The notes below the pieces were generated by a model that did not search any database, had not been told where the DNA came from, and saw only the letters and a list, made by a program, of their open reading frames with translations. From positions 481,820-545,819 of the forward strand of contig CABIVS010000001.1 of NCBI GenBank assembly GCA_902362375.1: 64,000 nt of DNA, written 5' to 3'. Source of the DNA: Bacteroidaceae bacterium (GTDB taxonomy: Bacteria; Bacteroidota; Bacteroidia; Bacteroidales; Bacteroidaceae). Positions within the stretch are counted from its first letter, which is position 1. Each line of letters opens with the position of its first letter. A program made the position numbers and the translations under genes. This document shows positions 55,491 to 64,000 of the stretch, piece after piece.

Positions 55491-56228
55491 ATGATTAAAA
55501 GAATCCTTCTATCCATCGTCATGCTGGTGCTCATAGCCTACCTTGCCGTAGCTATCACCGCTTTCAACCGCAAGCCTGCCGACCAGACCTGCCGTGACAT
55601 GGAATTGGTTATCAAGGATACCGCATACGCCGGCTTCATCACCAAAGAAGAGCTGAAAGGTATCCTTCAGCAGAAAGGGATCTATCCCATCGGGAAGAAG
55701 ATGGAACGCATCTCCACCAAGTCACTGGAACGGGAACTAAGCAAACATCCGTTGATTGACGAAGCCGAATGCTACAAAACACCCAGTGGCAAAGTGTGCG
55801 TGGAAGTGACACAGCGTATTCCTATCCTCCGCGTCATGAGTGCCAACGGCCAAAACTACTACCTTGACAACAAAGGAACTATCATGCCACCGGAAGCAAA
55901 ATGTGTCGCTCATCGGGTAATTGTCACCGGAAACGTAGAAAAGTCGTTTGCAATGAAGGATTTATATAAGTTTGGTGTATTTTTGCATAATAATAAATTC
56001 TGGGACGCCCAGATAGAGCAGATCCATGTGTTGCCCGACCAGAATATCGAATTGGTGCCGCGTGTGGGAGATCATCTGGTCTATCTTGGAAAACTGGAGA
56101 ATTTTGAAGATAAACTGGCACGTTTGAAGGAGTTCTACAAAAAAGGACTCAACCGGGTAGGCTGGAACAAATATTCACGTATCAACCTCGAATTCAGCAA
56201 CCAGATTATCTGCACAAAACGAGAGTAG
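55491..56228 (+). CDS. ftsQ: FtsQ-like cell division protein
   Basis: A 245-residue bitopic protein from the ATG at 55491 (a TTG two codons upstream is less likely): an N-terminal membrane segment (about 5-25) and a periplasmic part that includes a POTRA-like region (about 35-110, AGFITKEELKGILQQKG, LERELSKHPLIDEAECYK). Its position before ftsA and ftsZ is the conserved one. It should link the early and late divisome. An AT-rich spacer with TTTAAT repeats precedes the start. Confidence 0.85.
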   Translation: MIKRILLSIVMLVLIAYLAVAITAFNRKPADQTCRDMELVIKDTAYAGFITKEELKGILQQKGIYPIGKKMERISTKSLERELSKHPLIDEAECYKTPSGKVCVEVTQRIPILRVMSANGQNYYLDNKGTIMPPEAKCVAHRVIVTGNVEKSFAMKDLYKFGVFLHNNKFWDAQIEQIHVLPDQNIELVPRVGDHLVYLGKLENFEDKLARLKEFYKKGLNRVGWNKYSRINLEFSNQIICTKRE

Positions 56229-56320
56229 ATGATAAATGATAGGTGATAGATGATAGGTGATGAGTGAATAGTCTTTTTTCAATCGTAAATTGTAAATCGT
56301 AAAATCGTAAATAAATATAT

Positions 56321-57766
56321 ATGGCAACAACAGAATTTATCGCCGCTATTGAACTTGGTTCATCGAAGATAACCGGTGTGGCCGGAAGAAAGAACAGTGA
56401 CGGAAGCATGCAGGTATTAGCGTATGCCCAGGAAGACTCTTCTACGTTCATTCGTAAAGGAGTAATCTTTAATCTGGACAAGACAGCGCAAAGCCTGACT
56501 TCAATCATCAACAGACTGGAAGGTGAGTTGAAAAACTCAATAGCCAAGGTATATGTAGGCATCGGCGGACAATCACTCCGCACCGTCCGCAATGTAGTAA
56601 GCCGCGACCTGGAGGAAGAAGCTATCATATCCGAAGAGCTTGTAAGCGCTATCGGTGATGAGAACATTGCCATCCCGGTGGTCGATATGGATATATTGGA
56701 CGTAGCTCCACAAGAATATAAGGTGGGCAATAACCTGCAAGCCAATCCGGTAGGTCTGGTAGGAAGCCACATCGAAGGACGTTTCCTCAATATCGTTGCC
56801 CGTGCTTCCGTACGTAAGAACCTGGAGCACTGTTTCCAACAGGCTAAAATTGATATTGCCGACCAACTGATCGCTCCGTTAGTAACCGCAAATGCCGTAC
56901 TGACAGAAAGCGAACGCCGTTCGGGTTGTGCACTGATCGACTTCGGAGCAGACACAACTACCATCTCTGTATATAAGAATAACATTCTCCGCTTCCTGAC
57001 AGTATTGCCTTTGGGAGGCAACAGCATCACGCGTGACATCACCACCCTGCAAATGGAGGAAGAAGAAGCCGAACGCCTGAAAAAAGCCTACGGTGACGCC
57101 CTCTATGAAGAGGACCCCGAACAGGAAGAAGCAACCTGCAAACTGGATGATGACAACCGTATCATCAAAGTGGCGGATCTTAACAATATCATCGAAGCCC
57201 GTGTCGAGGAAATCGTTGCCAACGTATGGAACCAGATACAACTATCGAGCTACGAGGACAAACTGCTGGCAGGAATCATCCTGACAGGAGGAGCCGCCAA
57301 CCTGAAGAATCTGGACGAAACTTTGCGCAAACGCAGCAAGATAGAAAAGATACGGATGGCGAAACTCCCACGCAATACGGTTCATGCGCCCAGCAACATA
57401 CTGAAGAAAGACGGTTCGCAGAACACTTTGTTCGGACTCCTGTTTGAAGGTAACCAGAACTGCTGCCTGACCGAAACTGCTCCACAAGCTCCTGCACCAT
57501 CAGTCTCCAAACCGGAGCCGGAAGTGCATACAGTAGATATGTTTGAGGACGATCAGGAACTGAAAGAACAGGCCCGCATCGCCCGTCTCAAGAAAGAGGA
57601 AGAAGAGCGGGAAGCCAAGTTAGCCGCCAAAGAAGCGGAAAAACTTCGCAAGCAAAAGGAAAAGGAAGAGAAAGAAAGACGGAAAAGAGAAGCGGGTCCG
57701 AGCTGGATTCAACGCAAGATCGATTCGTTGACGAAAGAAATCTTCTCCGACGACGATATGAAGTAA
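56321..57766 (+). CDS. ftsA: Cell division protein FtsA
   Basis: A 481-residue actin-like protein that tethers FtsZ to the membrane. Visible motifs are IAAIELGSSKITGVAG (phosphate 1), LIDFGADTTTISVY (phosphate 2) and ILTGGAANLKNLDE (adenosine). A long charged Glu/Lys linker (about 405-455) leads to SWIQRKIDSLTKEIF near the C-terminus, which looks like the membrane-binding amphipathic helix. The gene lies 57 bp before ftsZ. Confidence 0.95.
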   Translation: MATTEFIAAIELGSSKITGVAGRKNSDGSMQVLAYAQEDSSTFIRKGVIFNLDKTAQSLTSIINRLEGELKNSIAKVYVGIGGQSLRTVRNVVSRDLEEEAIISEELVSAIGDENIAIPVVDMDILDVAPQEYKVGNNLQANPVGLVGSHIEGRFLNIVARASVRKNLEHCFQQAKIDIADQLIAPLVTANAVLTESERRSGCALIDFGADTTTISVYKNNILRFLTVLPLGGNSITRDITTLQMEEEEAERLKKAYGDALYEEDPEQEEATCKLDDDNRIIKVADLNNIIEARVEEIVANVWNQIQLSSYEDKLLAGIILTGGAANLKNLDETLRKRSKIEKIRMAKLPRNTVHAPSNILKKDGSQNTLFGLLFEGNQNCCLTETAPQAPAPSVSKPEPEVHTVDMFEDDQELKEQARIARLKKEEEEREAKLAAKEAEKLRKQKEKEEKERRKREAGPSWIQRKIDSLTKEIFSDDDMK

Positions 57767-57823
57767 CCTTCAGCAGCTTGTTAATCAATATTCATAATTC
57801 GTAATTCATAATTCAATCAAGAT

Positions 57824-59134
57824 ATGGACGAGATAGTACAATTCGATTTCCCGACAGATTCACCGAAGATCATCAAAGTGATTGGTGTAGGTGGTGGTGG
57901 TGGTAACGCTGTAAACCACATGTACCGGGAAGGCATCCATGATGTAACGTTCGTTCTTTGTAACACGGACAACCAGGCACTAGCCGAATCACCTGTCCCG
58001 GTGAAACTGCAACTGGGCCGTAGCATCACGCAAGGGCTTGGAGCCGGCAACCGTCCCGAACGGGCACGCGACGCCGCCGAAGAAAGTATAGAAGATATCA
58101 GAAACCAGCTGAACGACGGCACCAAAATGGTATTCATCACCGCCGGAATGGGAGGAGGAACCGGAACGGGAGCTGCCCCGGTCATCGCCCGCATTGCGAA
58201 GGAAATGGATATTCTGACTGTCGGTATCGTCACCATTCCCTTTATCTTCGAAGGAGAAAAGAAAATTATCCAGGCATTGGACGGTGTTGAACGTATCGCC
58301 CAGCACGTTGACGCCCTACTGGTTATCAACAACGAACGCCTGCGTGAAATATACGCCGACCTTACTTTTATGAACGCCTTCGGCAAAGCCGATGATACTC
58401 TTTCCATTGCTGCCAAGAGCATTGCCGAGATTATCACCATGCGGGGTACGGTCAACCTTGACTTTGCCGATGTGAAAACCATCCTGAAAGATGGTGGAGT
58501 AGCAATCATGAGTACCGGATTCGGCGAAGGAGAAAATCGTGTGACGAAAGCAATCGACGATGCCCTGCATTCTCCGTTGCTCAACAACAATGATATCTTC
58601 AATGCCAAGAAAGTAATGTTGAACGTATCTTTCTGCCCGTCGTCCGAACTGATGATGGAGGAAATGAACGAGATACACGAGTTCATGAGCAAATTCCGCG
58701 AAGGGGTGGAAGTGATTTGGGGTGTTGCCATCGACAACTCACTGGAAACAAGAGTAAAAATCACCGTATTGGCAACCGGATTCGGTGTGGAAGACGTTCC
58801 CGGAATGGACAGCCTGCACGCTGCACGCAGCCAGGAAGAGGAAGAACGCCAACTGCAACTGGAAGAGGAAAAAGAAAAGAACAAGGAACGTATCCGCAAG
58901 GCATACGGCGAAAGTGCCAGCAACATCGGAAGCAAGAGCCTCCGCAAACGCCGCCACATCTATCTTTTCAACACGGAAGATCTGGACAACGACGACATCA
59001 TCGCCATGGTAGAAGATTCTCCCACCTATATGCGTGACAAGACTACTCTTACCAAAATCCGGACGAAAGCCGCTCTGGAAGAGGAAGTAGCCACGGAAGA
59101 AGCTACAGATGACAACGGTGTGATTACGTTCTAA
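57824..59134 (+). CDS. ftsZ: Cell division protein FtsZ
   Basis: A 436-residue tubulin-like GTPase that forms the division ring. GTP-binding features are IGVGGGGGNAVNHM, the tubulin signature GMGGGTGTGAAPV and the synergy region NNDIFNAKKVMLN. The tail after the GTPase core (about 330 on) is a charged linker followed by MVEDSPTYMRDKT. This resembles the conserved FtsA-binding peptide (IPAFLR type), but lies about 35 residues before the end; the last residues are acidic and end GVITF. Confidence 0.97.
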   Translation: MDEIVQFDFPTDSPKIIKVIGVGGGGGNAVNHMYREGIHDVTFVLCNTDNQALAESPVPVKLQLGRSITQGLGAGNRPERARDAAEESIEDIRNQLNDGTKMVFITAGMGGGTGTGAAPVIARIAKEMDILTVGIVTIPFIFEGEKKIIQALDGVERIAQHVDALLVINNERLREIYADLTFMNAFGKADDTLSIAAKSIAEIITMRGTVNLDFADVKTILKDGGVAIMSTGFGEGENRVTKAIDDALHSPLLNNNDIFNAKKVMLNVSFCPSSELMMEEMNEIHEFMSKFREGVEVIWGVAIDNSLETRVKITVLATGFGVEDVPGMDSLHAARSQEEEERQLQLEEEKEKNKERIRKAYGESASNIGSKSLRKRRHIYLFNTEDLDNDDIIAMVEDSPTYMRDKTTLTKIRTKAALEEEVATEEATDDNGVITF

Positions 59135-59219
59135 ACAAAGAACTAAGAACGAAAATTATAAACTCGCAAAATCAGGCTTCAGATCTACTCTTTAATCTTT
59201 AATTTTTAATTACAATAGT

Positions 59220-59669
59220 ATGGATTTATTCGATCAAGTCAGCGAAGACATTAAAACCGCAATGAAGGCGAAAGACAAAGTAGCCCTTGAAACTTTGAGA
59301 AATATAAAGAAGTTCTTCCTCGAAGCTAAAACAGCCCCGGGAGCTAACGATATATTGACAGATGATGCTGCTCTGAAGATTATCCAGAAACTGGTGAAAC
59401 AAGGAAAAGATTCTGCTGAAATCTATATCGGACAAGGTCGTCAGGATTTGGCTGACGTAGAATTAGGCCAGGTAGCCGTTATGGAGAAATACCTGCCGAA
59501 ACAAATGACCGCTGAAGAACTGGAAGCTGCCTTAAAGGAAATTATTGCTGAAACAGGTGCAACAAGCGGTAAAGATATGGGTAAAGTAATGGGAGTTGCC
59601 TCCAAGAAGTTAGCAGGTCTTGCAGAAGGACGTGCCATTTCTGCAAAAGTGAAAGAGCTTTTGGGATAA
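59220..59669 (+). CDS. GatB/YqeY-domain protein
   Basis: A 149-residue protein matching the YqeY family: KTAMKAKDKVALETLRNIKK at the N-terminus, EIYIGQGRQDLADVE in the middle, and KDMGKVMGVASKKLAGLAEG at the C-terminal end, which corresponds to the tRNA-interacting tail of GatB. It is free-standing, not fused to an amidotransferase. The role is unclear. It is the last gene before a strong terminator, which closes the dcw transcript. Confidence 0.9.
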   Translation: MDLFDQVSEDIKTAMKAKDKVALETLRNIKKFFLEAKTAPGANDILTDDAALKIIQKLVKQGKDSAEIYIGQGRQDLADVELGQVAVMEKYLPKQMTAEELEAALKEIIAETGATSGKDMGKVMGVASKKLAGLAEGRAISAKVKELLG

Positions 59670-59691
59670 CTTCCGGAACTTTCACGATACC

Positions 59692-59736
59692 GTTGCAGAT
59701 GTGTGCAAGATGTTTTATCTTACACACATCTGCAAC
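59692..59736 (+). terminator. Strong terminator after the dcw cluster
   Basis: The arms GTTGCAGATGTGTG and CACACATCTGCAAC are perfect complements, and an inner AAGAT/ATCTT stem extends the hairpin after one mismatch. TTTCTTT follows. Confidence 0.85.
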
Positions 59737-60169
59737 TTTCTTTAAATACGGCATTCACCTCCTTCACCACTCTGAAACATCGATGAATAAAGGGATTTCG
59801 GGTGAAGGGCTTCCTTTCACATAGGTTTCACCCGATTCACCGCATTTTTTGCAAGATTGAAATAAACTGCCTTATGGTTTTCTCATAGTCAGATACCATC
59901 CCTTTCCTCTTCTTGGTTCAAGATAAGCATTCGTTCTGATTGTCCCATATATTGTGGGAAAGTATTCCTATATATTTAGGGAATTTGTTCCCACAAAATA
60001 AGGGAATACTTTCCCAATTGACTGGGAATCTTTTCCCACAACATATGGGACAAAGGAAATATATAATGAAAGCCAAGCGGAGGATAAGTTTAATCCATTT
60101 CCGTACTGAAAGAATAGATAAGGTTGATAATATAGCATCAAAACTGAATGCTCATTCCATATTAAAATT
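59737..60169. other. Noncoding region downstream of the dcw cluster
   Basis: About 430 bp without a supported gene. The right half is occupied by the palindrome array at 59933-60060; the left half shows no clear structure. A short frame at 59940 is an artefact of the array. Confidence 0.6.
59933..60060. repeat. Array of 14-bp palindromic cores with 22-23-bp period (4 full, 2 half units)
   Basis: Cores GGGAAAGTATTCCT (59956), GGGAATTTGTTCCC (59979), GGGAATACTTTCCC (60002) and GGGAATCTTTTCCC (60024) start 23, 23 and 22 bp apart. Half-units with CCC at 59944-59946 and GGG at 60047-60049 keep the same phase. The outer parts also form a long inverted repeat (TTGTCCCATAT ... ATATGGGACAA). The array has the same geometry as at 42816, with a different core sequence. 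Confidence 0.75.
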
Positions 60170-61146
60170 ATGTTCAAATTAATATCTACATTGATAACAA
60201 TTGGCTTTGTTTTATTCACACTAATCAGTTGTCATAATAAAACAAATAATTCAAGAAACACTATAAATCTTGAATATGAAAATAATGCCGACTCTCTAAA
60301 TTCATATAAAATGGATATATCACATTTCATTCATTCCATCGAGCCAGGAGAAACGATTGTAGAAGAAAAACAAATGCAAGGGAAAGAATTGATCACAAGA
60401 AAAAATGAGAATATAAAAGTCTACTTTTTATTACAAGACCCTTGTTCAAAAGACGGATTCTTGAATACTGAAATTACAAATGATACAAATGATACCATTT
60501 TTTATATGAACGATCTCTTTTCATACTATAAGATATGCTTAATGAGCACAATGGAAAAACTTATTTAGGCGAATCAGGAACTTATATCAATGAAGCTAAT
60601 AACTTCGTCACATCTTCTAATTTCATTTCTGACGTAGGAAATGGCGCAGGAGTTGGAGCAAATATTCTACCCTCGCTAACCAACCTCACACACGAAGTAG
60701 CGGTTACGCCGGGTCATATTTATCAGATTTTTGATAAAAATACACTTATAGATTTTCCGTCAGGTAATCGTGCTATTCAAGTAGAAGCAAGTTATTACCA
60801 AGCCTATGTTGTATCTAAAATATTAAATAGCGACATGACTATCGGTGCAATTGTAAAATACATACCAGTTGTCCCTGACAATAATGAACTGCCTGCATAT
60901 AAGTATAATATTGGAAGCCTTCACTACATAGGTGAAACGGTTGAATTAGCATTACCCCAAAATATTGAGTTTTTCTTGAAAGAACATAGTGCAGGAAAAA
61001 AAGGATTAAATGTAACATCTGCCAATAACAAATTAAGAATAACCCTAACTAAAGCACCTGACATAGTCTACGGACCTTATGGAACATTCGACCTTTATAT
61101 CCGTTCAAATAATGTCTTTACAGTCGTAGAAGTGAATGTGAAATAA
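60170..61146 (+). pseudogene. Hypothetical lipoprotein gene, probably frameshifted
   Basis: The first frame (60170-60568) begins with a lipoprotein signal (MFKLISTLITIGFVLFTLISC) and continues to SYYKICLMSTMEKLI. A second frame (60535-61146, 203 residues, starting MLNEHNGKTYLGESG) overlaps it by 34 bp and has no ribosome site of its own; a stop lies directly upstream in that frame. Adding one base near 60531-60534 would join them as SYYKDMLNEHNGKTYLG in one protein of about 325 residues. Family unknown. It could be a true decay or a sequencing error. Confidence 0.6.
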
Positions 61147-61186
61147 GAGCTTTATTATCCAGTAGAACTAAGGGAAAAGGAGAGGA

Positions 61187-61463
61187 ATAAACATCTCTTT
61201 AATTACTGGTATCTTCATACAGTTGTTCTGAAGAGCAGTCGTACGAACCTGAAAAGATTACCTCTTTAACCCTAATGTATGACGATAAAACAGAGAAATT
61301 CGGTTTTAAATTTGCTACAAAAATGTCATACGGATATATTCTACAGAGTGATAAAACATCAGAATATCAGCAACGATATCCTGACGCCGGTATCACAGAA
61401 GTAAAAGTGAATCATGTTTGGAAGGACAATGGGATAATCCAATTAGGAGGACTTACATTTTAA
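61187..61463 (+). pseudogene. Decayed small lipoprotein gene
   Basis: A strong AG-rich ribosome-site-like stretch (AAAAGGAGAGG) precedes an ATA codon at 61187 followed by INISLITGIFIQLF, a signal-peptide-like run, which then hits a stop. In the next frame the sequence continues as SCSEEQSYEPEKITSLTLMYDD and runs to 61463. A lost ATG and a one-base shift near 61222 would explain both. Alternatively the 62-residue frame from ATG 61275 is expressed alone. Function unknown. Confidence 0.4.
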
Positions 61464-61507
61464 TCAAATTGAAAAAAGGAGGTTATTAACAAACGAAGAT
61501 TGCCCTT

Positions 61508-62734
61508 TCATCGTTTGTCATGGAATCTATATCCAAGTCCTAGCATCAAATTGCTGGGGTCTTTAAACTTGCTCAACTGATATCCCACGTGCAAAAACAA
61601 ATGCCGGGTGACATAAGTTTTGAGAGCCAGAATCTGGTAGAACCCTTTTGTATCATCCCCACTGTATATCAGGTTCCGACCGACGCCGACATTGATAGAG
61701 AAAACAGGCATCACCAGTTCTGCCCGAAGAGATAACCCCATGGCAAATTGCTTACGGAAAGGAGGACGATGAAACTTCAAATCACCCGAGTAGAACTCGC
61801 CCACTCTATACTCCTTAAGATTGGCACTCTCATCATATTGCGCATCTGCAGAAAGCCCTGCCCGAAAATAGTTATTGAAATTATACATCGGGGCGAAATT
61901 GATGCCCGCCACTCCGAACGAACCGGGAATCAGACTCGACACATCGTCTCCAATCAGTCCTCTTTTGCGGGTGGCTCCGTAAATCACCAAGTCATAGCTG
62001 ACGTGAGGTTTTATAAAGAGCCGTCCGGGAGTGATGAAACCGGGCGCCTCATCCGCGCCCAAAGCACGTACGATACCGATTTTTCCTCCAATAACATTAA
62101 GACCGCCATTAGGATAATGCGTGTTTCCATTGGAGAAATGGGTGAGATCTACGCCTGCCGCCAGTTTCCAATACCTGTGAACTTGCCAATTCAGCAAAAA
62201 GCCGAGATTGATGTATGCATTGATCTTGGAGCCAACCAACACGTTTTGCGGATTGGATAGTTCGTCATATTTCTTCCAGCCAAAAGAAGCTCCGAAGTTC
62301 CATTCGTAATCGAGCGATAGGCGGGGCAACAGTTGCGCGATACGTGACCCTTGAAAAGCGTATACCGACACCGGATTTCCCAATTCAACGGGACTAAAGA
62401 AGGTATGGTAGGAAACGCCAATACCCTGATAGGTATGAGGAAAGAGCCTGCCTAGATTGGATTCTTTGCCGAATCTGAAAGCGTACTTGAAATGGAAAGA
62501 AAGCGATTGGTCGATTTTCTTTTGTTGCGCATTGTCTCCTTGCAGAAAACTATGGGTGGAGACGATATAGCCCGGACGGATGTCAAAGCCGAGCTGATGG
62601 CGGATCAAGGGATAGCTGACGCTGTCGTTCCGTTGTCCGATGATTGTCTGGGCTTCCAGATTTACGTTGATTGCCGGATGTACCAGGAGGCAAAGGAGGC
62701 ACAGCAACCGTATGGTGTTTCTATTTCTAATCAT
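61508..62734 (-). CDS. PagL-like outer-membrane protein (acyloxyacyl hydrolase family)
   Basis: The preferred start is the Met at 62734 (MIRNRNTIRLLCLLCLLV, signal peptide), giving 408 residues; the frame opens at 62776. The rest alternates aromatic and polar residues as in an outer-membrane barrel. The segment HFSNGNTHYPNGGLNVIGG contains the His-Ser and Asn arrangement of the PagL/lipid A 3-O-deacylase family, so lipid A modification is possible. It is longer than classic PagL (about 185), as is normal for the Bacteroides relatives. It starts 23 bp after the lipoprotein gene at 62757-63710, likely one operon. Confidence 0.7.
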   Translation of the reverse strand: MIRNRNTIRLLCLLCLLVHPAINVNLEAQTIIGQRNDSVSYPLIRHQLGFDIRPGYIVSTHSFLQGDNAQQKKIDQSLSFHFKYAFRFGKESNLGRLFPHTYQGIGVSYHTFFSPVELGNPVSVYAFQGSRIAQLLPRLSLDYEWNFGASFGWKKYDELSNPQNVLVGSKINAYINLGFLLNWQVHRYWKLAAGVDLTHFSNGNTHYPNGGLNVIGGKIGIVRALGADEAPGFITPGRLFIKPHVSYDLVIYGATRKRGLIGDDVSSLIPGSFGVAGINFAPMYNFNNYFRAGLSADAQYDESANLKEYRVGEFYSGDLKFHRPPFRKQFAMGLSLRAELVMPVFSINVGVGRNLIYSGDDTKGFYQILALKTYVTRHLFLHVGYQLSKFKDPSNLMLGLGYRFHDKR

Positions 62735-62756
62735 TAATATGCTAGTTATTGAAAGG

Positions 62757-63710
62757 TTAGTTGTTGAGAGGAACATCCCTGTGTGTTATGTGATATTTTA
62801 CAGGCATTTCGCTATGTAACGTACCGCTTACGATTCGTTGTTTCTTGGTTTTGGGATGAGAAACATAGAGGGTATATCGCGTTTCCAACCAATCATACAC
62901 CATCCATAAGGTATAGGTTCGAGCAGTTCGGGGAGGGACTATGTCTTCTTCCTGTTCCGTACTGGGGCAAGACAACATTTGTTGTGCAGAAATGAACGAC
63001 ACCCGTTTACCGTTCATCCCTAAATATCCGTCTTTCATGCTTGGTATTTCCACCGTCAGACCGGCTTTGCCCAGTAGCTGAAAAGCTTCGGGCACATCGC
63101 TTTTGAATCTCATAAAATGGTAAAAAGACTCGAAAGGAAAAAACGTGTATGTAGACGAAACATCTGTAAAGTTATGAAAGGAGACGCCTTCTTTTCTCTC
63201 TGTCTTGTTTTCCGGATCGTAAGAATATGCATCCAAAGAATAAATAATACTGTCCATTACATATCTGTCTGCCGGAGAGATCTCGACATGTATCTCCTGC
63301 CACTCATACTCGTTGCTTGCCGTGAGTTGAAATTGAAAAGGAGCGGAAAGGGCATTCTCGCCCACCGTTATCTTCACTTCTTCGGGATGAACACGCTCGA
63401 TAGTGAAATCAATCATCTCCCCGACACACACAATCTTGCCTAATCCGTTCAGCAATGGACCTTGATCATCTGTTACCTGGCGATTGTCCGCATCATATAC
63501 TTTATATTGAAAGGGAAAACCGGAAGCTGTATACATTGTTAACCAATCCCAATTGGCAGCTGCAAATTGAATAGTGGCAACATCCCCGTTCCCGTCCAAC
63601 ATCAGTTCGGAATCGGAAGGACGGAAGTCGTCGACAAACACGTCTCCGTTACAACCATAAAACTCCCCCAGGATGAGAAGACAGATTGTCAGGTATAGGA
63701 ATCTTTTCAT
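62757..63710 (-). CDS. Lipoprotein of unknown family
   Basis: The preferred start is the Met at 63710, which opens a lipoprotein signal (MKRFLYLTICLLILGEFYGC) followed by Asn-Gly-Asp; this gives 317 residues. It appears beta-rich: residues about 40-130 resemble a BACON-like or Ig-like domain (DVATIQFAAANWDWLTM). I do not recognise the rest. A TACTTTTG -7 box lies 42 bp upstream on the same strand. Co-transcription with the PagL-like gene downstream is likely. Confidence 0.65.
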   Translation of the reverse strand: MKRFLYLTICLLILGEFYGCNGDVFVDDFRPSDSELMLDGNGDVATIQFAAANWDWLTMYTASGFPFQYKVYDADNRQVTDDQGPLLNGLGKIVCVGEMIDFTIERVHPEEVKITVGENALSAPFQFQLTASNEYEWQEIHVEISPADRYVMDSIIYSLDAYSYDPENKTERKEGVSFHNFTDVSSTYTFFPFESFYHFMRFKSDVPEAFQLLGKAGLTVEIPSMKDGYLGMNGKRVSFISAQQMLSCPSTEQEEDIVPPRTARTYTLWMVYDWLETRYTLYVSHPKTKKQRIVSGTLHSEMPVKYHITHRDVPLNN

Positions 63711-63751
63711 ATTGTTTTCTCTCTTGTTCATGCTCTTTTATTCTCTACGGA

Positions 63752-63759
63752 CAAAAGTA
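63752..63759 (-). promoter_or_regulatory. Putative -7 box for the lipoprotein/PagL-like operon
   Basis: On the minus strand the sequence reads TACTTTTG, matching the Bacteroides -7 consensus. A TTTG at 63787-63784 lies upstream with slightly wide spacing (24 bp). Its distance to the Met at 63710 is normal for a leader. Confidence 0.5.
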
Positions 63760-63895
63760 ACATATATTTTCAGGAACAGCATACAAACCCACATTAAGAA
63801 GTGTTATTATCACCTGATTAATTACCATATACAGTGGCGGACGCTAAAACGGAGCTAAAACAATATATAGCAAGCAGATGGAGAGAAGTTACTAA

Positions 63896-64000
63896 TTAAT
63901 CAAACAGTTCTTTCAATACCTCCAGTGATTTCAATGCCGGAAAGTCCGGCAGATGCAAACGATAATAATCATTCATGATCGTCAGGCAGCGAGTACGCTC
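63896..64000 (-). CDS. recO: Probable DNA repair protein RecO, C-terminal end only
   Basis: The minus-strand frame enters at the right edge and ends at a TAA (63896-63898). The visible 34 residues end [20 protein letters not shown] then KELFD, which resembles the C-terminal end of Bacteroidetes RecO, the RecFOR recombination mediator. The call rests on this short stretch only. Confidence 0.5.
   Translation of the reverse strand, partial: ERTRCLTIMNDYYRLHLPDFPALKSLEVLKELFD

Noticed and set aside
57817..58959. A 380-residue open frame antisense to ftsZ
   Set aside because: It is the mirror of the codon use of ftsZ, has a Ser/Leu/Arg-rich composition with no domain, no signal and no ribosome site.
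59933..60060. CRISPR or simple terminator
   Set aside because: Multiple phased palindromes with 8-9-base spacers fit neither; no T-run follows, and a proper terminator already lies at 59692.

Overview
This window looks like a chromosomal segment of a gut Bacteroides, probably near B. thetaiotaomicron or B. ovatus. The reasons are tandem SusC/SusD pairs, lipoproteins with Cys-Glu/Asp starts, a hybrid two-component regulator, Bacteroides-type -7 boxes (TAnnTTTG), and the Bacteroidetes order of the division and cell-wall (dcw) cluster. The species call is inference.

Left part (1-30460), a sulfated-glycan polysaccharide utilisation locus. A glutaminase-A-like gene runs off the left edge on the minus strand. 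Next come a complete tyrosine recombinase (1190-2509) and a beheaded 3' end of a second gene of the glutaminase-A-like family on the plus strand (3225-3836). Four SusC/SusD pairs follow, with two surface-lipoprotein genes and three sulfatases (14999, 27318, 28692). A 61-bp deletion scar of another glutaminase-like gene lies at 16563-16623, just upstream of the third SusC. No glycoside hydrolase, lyase or sulfatase-maturing enzyme is visible. All three sulfatases carry Ser rather than Cys at the position that matures to formylglycine. A strong terminator at 30402-30452 closes the locus.

Middle part (30472-42795). A hybrid two-component regulator (minus strand) is the likely regulator of the locus. 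It sits 24 bp downstream of a housekeeping minus-strand run: dUTPase, TPR lipoprotein, DUF4292-like lipoprotein and an EnvC-like protein. Divergent from dut is a dGTPase gene. Convergent to that is an acyltransferase pair matching the glycine-lipid synthases GlsA/GlsB. An ECF sigma factor follows, preceded by a perfect 22-bp palindrome.

Right part (43082-59736), the dcw cluster: mraZ, rsmH, ftsL, ftsI, murE, mraY, murD, ftsW, murG, murC, ftsQ, ftsA, ftsZ, then a YqeY-family gene and a strong terminator. Three direct repeats with a 10-bp period upstream of mraZ look like MraZ operator boxes. The end (59740-64000) holds a palindrome array, two decayed small lipoprotein-like genes, a PagL-like outer-membrane protein with a lipoprotein gene upstream, and the 3' end of a probable recO.

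The least expected signal is a set of three intergenic arrays (2703-2782, 42816-42898, 59933-60060). Their sequences are unrelated, but they share one geometry: 14-bp cores, palindromic or nearly so, repeated every 22-23 bp.
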